Positions 60,444-64,000 of a DNA stretch of 64,000 nucleotides are shown here, one piece after another. The DNA comes from Planctomycetota bacterium (GTDB lineage: Bacteria > Planctomycetota > UBA1135 > GCA-002686595), in contig JACRIN010000010.1 of the NCBI GenBank assembly GCA_016220085.1, positions 1 to 64,000 of the forward strand, in the 5' to 3' direction. The notes beneath the pieces are model-generated. The model made no database searches and had not been told where the DNA came from. It worked only from the letters and a program-made list of their open reading frames with translations. The translations under genes were made by a program, and so were the position numbers. Each line of letters starts with the position of its first letter. Position 1 is the stretch's first letter.

Positions 60444-61271
60444 GTGCGCGTCCATGGCATCGAGCTCGGAGGGATCTCGATCGGCGGGATCGAGACGTTC
60501 CTCGACCTGCCGGAGTGGAAGCTCGGGATCGACCTCGGCCGCGTCCACGAAGCCGCGGTGCAACGACCGACGCTGCTCTTCACGCACGCGCACGTCGACC
60601 ACATGGGCGCGGTGGTGTCGCACGCGGCGCTGCGCCATCTGCGCCGCGCGCCCGCGCCGACGTACGTGATCCCGCGCGAGAACGAGGCGGCGTTCGCGGC
60701 GCTGTTCGCGGCGTGGCGGGAGCTCGATCGATCCGAGCTCGCGCACCGCGTCGTGCCGCTCGCGCCCGGAGAGGAGTTCGAGCTCCCGTGCCGCCTGCTC
60801 GCGCGCCCGTTCCGCTCGCCGCATCGCGTCGCGACGCAGGGGTACGCGCTGTGGAGCAAGAAGCGCAAGCTGCGGCCCGAGTTCGCGGAGCTCCCGCAAA
60901 CGGAGCTCGATCGGCGGATGCGCGGCGAGGCGCGTGAGATGACCGAGCTCGTCGAGACGCCGGAGTTCGCGTTCAGCGGCGACACGTTGATCGAGCTCGT
61001 CGAGCGCGAGGAGGTCGTGCGCCGCGCGCGCGTGCTGGTGCTCGAGTGCACCTTCCTCGACGAGCGCGTGCCGGTCGACGAGTGTCGCTCGAAGGGCCAC
61101 ACGCACCTCGACGAAATCATCGAACGCGCGGAGCTCTTCCAGAACGAAGCGTTGGTGCTCTCACACTTCTCCGCGCGCTACAAACGCGACGAGGTGCTCG
61201 CGCTGCTCGACCGCAAGCTGCCGCCGGGCCTCAAGGCGCGGGTGACGCCGTTCCTCGAGCACTGGCGGTGA
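60444..61271 (+). CDS. MBL-fold metallo-hydrolase, RNase Z-like
   Basis: A 275-residue metallo-beta-lactamase-fold protein. LLFTHAHVDHMGAVVSH carries the HxHxDH zinc motif (48-53). FAFSGDTLIELV supplies the conserved Asp, and ALVLSHFSARYKRDEV the last His, in the arrangement of RNase Z/ElaC-like enzymes. Its substrate is likely RNA or a phosphodiester, by family. The last 114 bases of the gene are duplicated 2.4 kb downstream. Confidence 0.88.
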   Translation: MRVHGIELGGISIGGIETFLDLPEWKLGIDLGRVHEAAVQRPTLLFTHAHVDHMGAVVSHAALRHLRRAPAPTYVIPRENEAAFAALFAAWRELDRSELAHRVVPLAPGEEFELPCRLLARPFRSPHRVATQGYALWSKKRKLRPEFAELPQTELDRRMRGEAREMTELVETPEFAFSGDTLIELVEREEVVRRARVLVLECTFLDERVPVDECRSKGHTHLDEIIERAELFQNEALVLSHFSARYKRDEVLALLDRKLPPGLKARVTPFLEHWR

Positions 61272-61274
61272 CGC
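61155..61274. repeat. 120-bp direct repeat, left copy (3' end of MBL gene)
   Basis: Bases 61155-61274 cover the last 39 codons and the stop of the MBL-fold gene plus three bases. They match 63583-63702 at 116 of 120 positions by my count, in the same orientation. The two copies bracket a 2.3-kb segment with two genes. Confidence 0.85.
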
Positions 61275-61290
61275 GGCGCATCCTCGGGGG

Positions 61291-61321
61291 TTGACGCGGA
61301 GCTGGGGGGGGGGGTTACGGT
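61291..61321 (+). promoter_or_regulatory. Promoter-like TTGACG/TACGGT with an 11-G tract in the spacer
   Basis: TTGACG (61291-61296) and TACGGT (61316-61321) resemble the GlsB promoter (TTGACA/TACGGT). The 19-base spacer contains eleven consecutive G (61304-61314). Length change of the G-tract would alter promoter spacing, the known mechanism of phase variation in several bacteria. The tract could also be a sequencing artefact. Confidence 0.45.
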
Positions 61322-61386
61322 CGGGCTCAGAGGTAGCCATCGCGGCGACCTCGGACTCGATTCCCCGAGAACCCACAGAGGCGAAC

Positions 61387-61809
61387 ATGACTCGCAATCC
61401 TCGTTGGCTCACGATCGCGGCGATCCTTCTGGTCACGGTTGCCGTGCCCGGCGAGTCGCGCTCCCCGCTCTCGTCGATCGTGCTCGAGTGTGGAGGAGAT
61501 TCCGTCCACAACCCGAGCTGGCCCGCAATGGACACCGTGCACATAGCGTTTCAGGGTTGCTTCGCGACCATGGCGGACGCCCGGACCTTTGCGAACACCA
61601 TGCTGGTGAACCAGACAACCGGTGTCTACTCCTGCCCCGGCTGCGAGATCGGAGTCGGATGCTCGAAAAGCGCGACGGAGTTGAGTTTCGGGAACACATG
61701 CACGGTGACGCAAGTCATCGGCGGGCACTGTGGCGAGGGCACGAAGCTGTTCGACGTCGATTGCACGCTGTCGTTCCGCTGGGCGGTATCCTGTTCCGCA
61801 TGCAACTGA
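61387..61809 (+). CDS. Small secreted Cys-rich hypothetical protein
   Basis: A 140-residue secreted protein starting at ATG 61387 (AGAGGCG upstream), with signal peptide WLTIAAILLVTVAVPGES. The mature part has about ten Cys (ECGG, GCFAT, CPGCEIGVGCSK, NTCTVT, GGHCGE, DVDCT, SCSAC), probably in disulfides. No family is recognised. It is the first gene of the segment between the 120-bp repeats, and its base composition is less GC-rich than that of the neighbours. Confidence 0.7.
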   Translation: MTRNPRWLTIAAILLVTVAVPGESRSPLSSIVLECGGDSVHNPSWPAMDTVHIAFQGCFATMADARTFANTMLVNQTTGVYSCPGCEIGVGCSKSATELSFGNTCTVTQVIGGHCGEGTKLFDVDCTLSFRWAVSCSACN

Positions 61810-61844
61810 CCGATCGGTTCGCCGAGGACTGAGCCGTACGCGAA

Positions 61845-63467
61845 ATGTCGAACCGTGAACGCGTCCTTGCCGGCGCCATCGTCGCCGCAATCGGTGCCGT
61901 GCTGGGATTCGTGCTGCTCCGAGATGCGGCGAACCCATCCGCGACCGGCATGGTGCGGACGGAGCACGTGGACACGCCCCGAACGCTGAATCTGAAGGAC
62001 GCCGAGCCGGAGGTGCCGGAGAACCGGCGCCGCGTCGCGGTCGAAAAGTCCGAGGCGGAGAACTCGGCGATCCTCGCACCTCGACTTGTCGAATCGGGCA
62101 TCGACGTACGCTGGGATTCTCCACCGTCTTCGAGCAGAGGTCGATTCGCCATATGGGTGACGAAGTTTCGCGTCGATTCACGTTTCGACTCTGTGCCCGA
62201 CGGGAGCCTCGAAGTCGTCGCGAGCGACTCGGATGAGGTCGCGCGAGCCCGTCGGCTCGCGCCACGAACGCGATACTCCGTGCTCCCACTCCGCGACGGG
62301 CGGCCTGTTTGGGCCCTCGAAGCTCAAGTGACGCTCGAGCCAGGCGAAGTGCGCCTTGTGGAACTCGGGTCAGGCGCTCTGGTTTCCGGGCGAGTCGTCG
62401 ACGAAGCCGACGTGCCGGTCGGCGACTGCTTGGTCTGGCTCGTGCACGATGACGATCCACGAGTGCGGTACTTCATGACCTGCGATCGGGTCGTCGCCTC
62501 GACGGTTTCGGATCCGAATGGCGTCTTTTCGTTTCCGGCGGTCGCGGCAGGGAACTGGTTGGTCGCCCCGGGTTGGCACGACGTCGACAATCCGAATTGC
62601 GTCGGAACCTGGCGCGCGCACGCGGACGCCGCGCCGATGCCCGAGCGATTCTCGGTCTCTGGCGATCAACGGACGGTGGAAGTACTCGTGCGGTCCGCGC
62701 GCGGGCTCGCCATCTCGGGAATCGCGCTGAACGAGCGCGGCGAGCCTTGCGCGGGCTGCAAGATCCTCGCGACCGACACTCTCACCGGCGCCTACCTCCA
62801 AGTCGAGGCCGACCCGAACGGCAAGTTCGAAGCCAAACCGCTCCTGCGGGGCAAGTACCGCCTGGAACTCGGACGAACTCGAACGGGAGTGCCCGGGGAG
62901 TTCTCGACGGCGGAAGCGTGGACTCCTGCGACCGATATCGGTCTCGCTCTATCACGTGGACTTTCCATGAGCGTCGATTGCAGGTCGCAGGTTGGTGGGT
63001 CCGAAGCCGTCCATTCCGCGACACTCACGCGTTGGAATCCGGTGAACGGGAGCATGGAGCTCGAGGCGGCGGCGTCAGGCCCCGCACGACTCGAGTTCAA
63101 CGGACTGCAGGCCGGGGAATACACCGTTGCCGCGAGCATGAGCAGCACGCTGATTGGAATCGTCTCGGGGGTACGCGTCGTGGACGGCGCGCCTCCGCCG
63201 ATCGTCGAGGTCGATCTCGTCGCCGGTCGCGAATCGGCCCTTCTCGTCCGATCGCGGCGCGAGTGGGTATTGCTGCGCGTCTCTCAGCGCGGGGCGGTGC
63301 TACTCAGTGAGGTGGTGCGGCCAGGCGTGACCCAATTCGTCGTCGCGTTGCCCGAGAGCGCATTCGTGGAAGTCTGCTCACCGAACGAACGCGACCTGAT
63401 CTGGTCCAGTGAGAACCGTACGCTCGGTGATCGCGCCGCGCCGACCGTGATCGAGCTCGCGGAGTGA
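61845..63467 (+). CDS. Membrane-anchored protein with carboxypeptidase-regulatory-like repeats
   Basis: A 540-residue protein with one N-terminal membrane helix (VLAGAIVAAIGAVLGFVLL) and an extracytoplasmic body of beta-sandwich units of the carboxypeptidase-regulatory type: SGALVSGRVVDEADVPVGDC, GVFSFPAVAAGNWLVAPGW, ISGIALNERGEPCAGCKILA and FNGLQAGEYTVAASM. It resembles in style the extracytoplasmic part of the sigma fusion at 49-53 kb but has no sigma domain. It lies 35 bases after the Cys-rich gene, probably in one operon. Function unknown. Confidence 0.75.
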   Translation: MSNRERVLAGAIVAAIGAVLGFVLLRDAANPSATGMVRTEHVDTPRTLNLKDAEPEVPENRRRVAVEKSEAENSAILAPRLVESGIDVRWDSPPSSSRGRFAIWVTKFRVDSRFDSVPDGSLEVVASDSDEVARARRLAPRTRYSVLPLRDGRPVWALEAQVTLEPGEVRLVELGSGALVSGRVVDEADVPVGDCLVWLVHDDDPRVRYFMTCDRVVASTVSDPNGVFSFPAVAAGNWLVAPGWHDVDNPNCVGTWRAHADAAPMPERFSVSGDQRTVEVLVRSARGLAISGIALNERGEPCAGCKILATDTLTGAYLQVEADPNGKFEAKPLLRGKYRLELGRTRTGVPGEFSTAEAWTPATDIGLALSRGLSMSVDCRSQVGGSEAVHSATLTRWNPVNGSMELEAAASGPARLEFNGLQAGEYTVAASMSSTLIGIVSGVRVVDGAPPPIVEVDLVAGRESALLVRSRREWVLLRVSQRGAVLLSEVVRPGVTQFVVALPESAFVEVCSPNERDLIWSSENRTLGDRAAPTVIELAE

Positions 63468-63582
63468 GCACGAGCGATCTCGCAGCGTGACCGAGCAGGC
63501 CCTTCGAGACGCGACAGAGCGCGCGTCGTTACGCTTCGACCCGAGCCCCCAGCCGCCGCGTTCGGCGCGCAGCGCTTCCAGA

Positions 63583-63702
63583 GTGCTCTCGCACTTCTCC
63601 GCGCGCTACAAACGCGACGAGGTGCTCGCGCTGCTCGACCGCAAGCTGCCGCCGAGCCTCGAGGCGCGCGTGACGCCGTTCCTCGAGCACTGGCGGTGAC
63701 GC
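63583..63702 (+). pseudogene. Duplicated 3' end of the MBL-fold gene (right 120-bp repeat)
   Basis: This copy encodes the last 38 residues of the MBL protein (from VLSHFSARYK to FLEHWR and stop) but has no upstream part of the gene. An open frame from 63487 (GTG) continues into it, but its first ~33 codons show no similarity, so I regard it as a remnant. It is the right end of the segment bounded by direct repeats. Four mismatches suggest an old event. Confidence 0.75.
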
Positions 63703-64000
63703 TCGCGCCGAGCGCGGGACGCGCTGGGCGAATCGGTGCGGGAGCTCGATGTTGGAGGCGGCTCCCCGCACGGAATCCGGCGCCGGGCAGGAGCGGACTC
63801 CGTTGGCGAGCGCGAGCGTCGCGCGATTCCGGACGGGGCTCGTCCGCGGCCCGGGGTCGTCGCGGCGCTCGACCGCGTCCGAGAGGGCTGCCCGCGCGCG
63901 CCTCCGACGCTCGGTACGGGATCCGGCGTATCGCGGCGCGGCGGGCGCACCCTAATCGTGGGGTTCGAACGCTCTCGGGCCGAAAGCCCGCCAACAGGAA
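63703..64000. other. Terminal region, no gene recognised
   Basis: The last 298 bases carry only GC-rich frames without recognisable protein features. A small stem (CGGGCCGAAAGCCCG) lies about 25 bases from the window end. The next gene is outside. Confidence 0.4.

Noticed and set aside
61291-61386. Longer start for the Cys-rich secreted protein at 61291
   Set aside because: That TTG-initiated extension would cover the poly-G tract and the promoter-like hexamers and would put the signal peptide ~32 residues in; ATG 61387 has a ribosome-binding site.
63940-64000. GGGTTCGAAC near the window end as a tRNA T-loop
   Set aside because: The flanking bases do not form a T-stem or acceptor stem and no anticodon arm is seen upstream.

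Overview
The window is very GC-rich, gene-dense bacterial DNA with no rRNA, tRNA, CRISPR array, prophage or intact transposon that I could see. The best guess for the host is a member of the Planctomycetota. The reasons are a sigma factor fused to a membrane anchor and a large extracytoplasmic part, 3-keto-disaccharide-hydrolase-like and beta-propeller lipoproteins, and a recurrent Cys-containing C-terminal domain on unrelated secreted proteins. From memory this domain is typical of Saltatorellus/Engelhardtia-like planctomycetes. This is inference; no database was consulted.

Layout. 1-3.1 kb: the 3'-truncated end of an amidohydrolase gene, then a bufferin-type (copper-binding RiPP) locus on the minus strand: a 12-Cys precursor, an MNIO/DUF692 maturase and a DUF2063 partner. 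3.3-7 kb: a tightly overlapping minus-strand operon queC, beta-propeller lipoprotein, TMEM175-like channel, mazG. 7.1-9.7 kb: two paralogous secretin-N-domain-like exported proteins and a DUF1080-like lipoprotein. 9.9-14.8 kb: Mrp ATPase, a creatininase/thioesterase/metF operon, a rhomboid and a SnoaL-like protein. 15.2-21.2 kb: two large tandem TPR plus beta-propeller paralogues, with a divergent ECF sigma factor and a small overlapping partner. 21.3-28.7 kb: a small orphan gene between direct repeats, a benzoate-CoA-ligase-like enzyme, a HEAT-repeat protein, a degenerate kinase, modBC, and a compositionally distinct hypothetical gene resembling an integron cassette. 28.9-32.2 kb: a kynureninase-like enzyme, then a ferritin-fold protein and a [2Fe-2S] ferredoxin divergent from a bacterioferritin-like gene; the last two promoters share a 14-base element. 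32.3-37 kb: two large secreted proteins around a deaminase. 37-41.5 kb: an acyl-CoA dehydrogenase/crotonase/RidA operon, a HEPN two-gene module and an SDR. 41.6-49.4 kb: a PLD-like enzyme, small exported proteins, GlsB, VIT1-like, CPBP, GDSL and DUF4126 membrane proteins. 49.4-56 kb: the sigma/TM/extracytoplasmic fusion, a secreted protein and a zinc carboxypeptidase. 56.5-61.3 kb: a zinc-ribbon pseudo-rhomboid, an Old-Yellow-Enzyme-like oxidoreductase, an exported protein and an MBL-fold hydrolase. 61.3-63.7 kb: a two-gene insert bounded by 120-bp direct repeats, with a poly-G tract in its probable promoter.

Working together. Many minus-strand genes overlap by ATGA or GTGA and look translationally coupled. 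A recurring TAnnnT hexamer lies 6-10 bases before start codons that lack a Shine-Dalgarno sequence, suggesting several leaderless transcripts. The most unusual items are the Cys-module bufferin precursor, the membrane-tethered sigma factor, the shared C-terminal domain of four secreted proteins, the island that duplicates the 3' end of the MBL gene, and the co-promoted ferredoxin/ferritin cluster.
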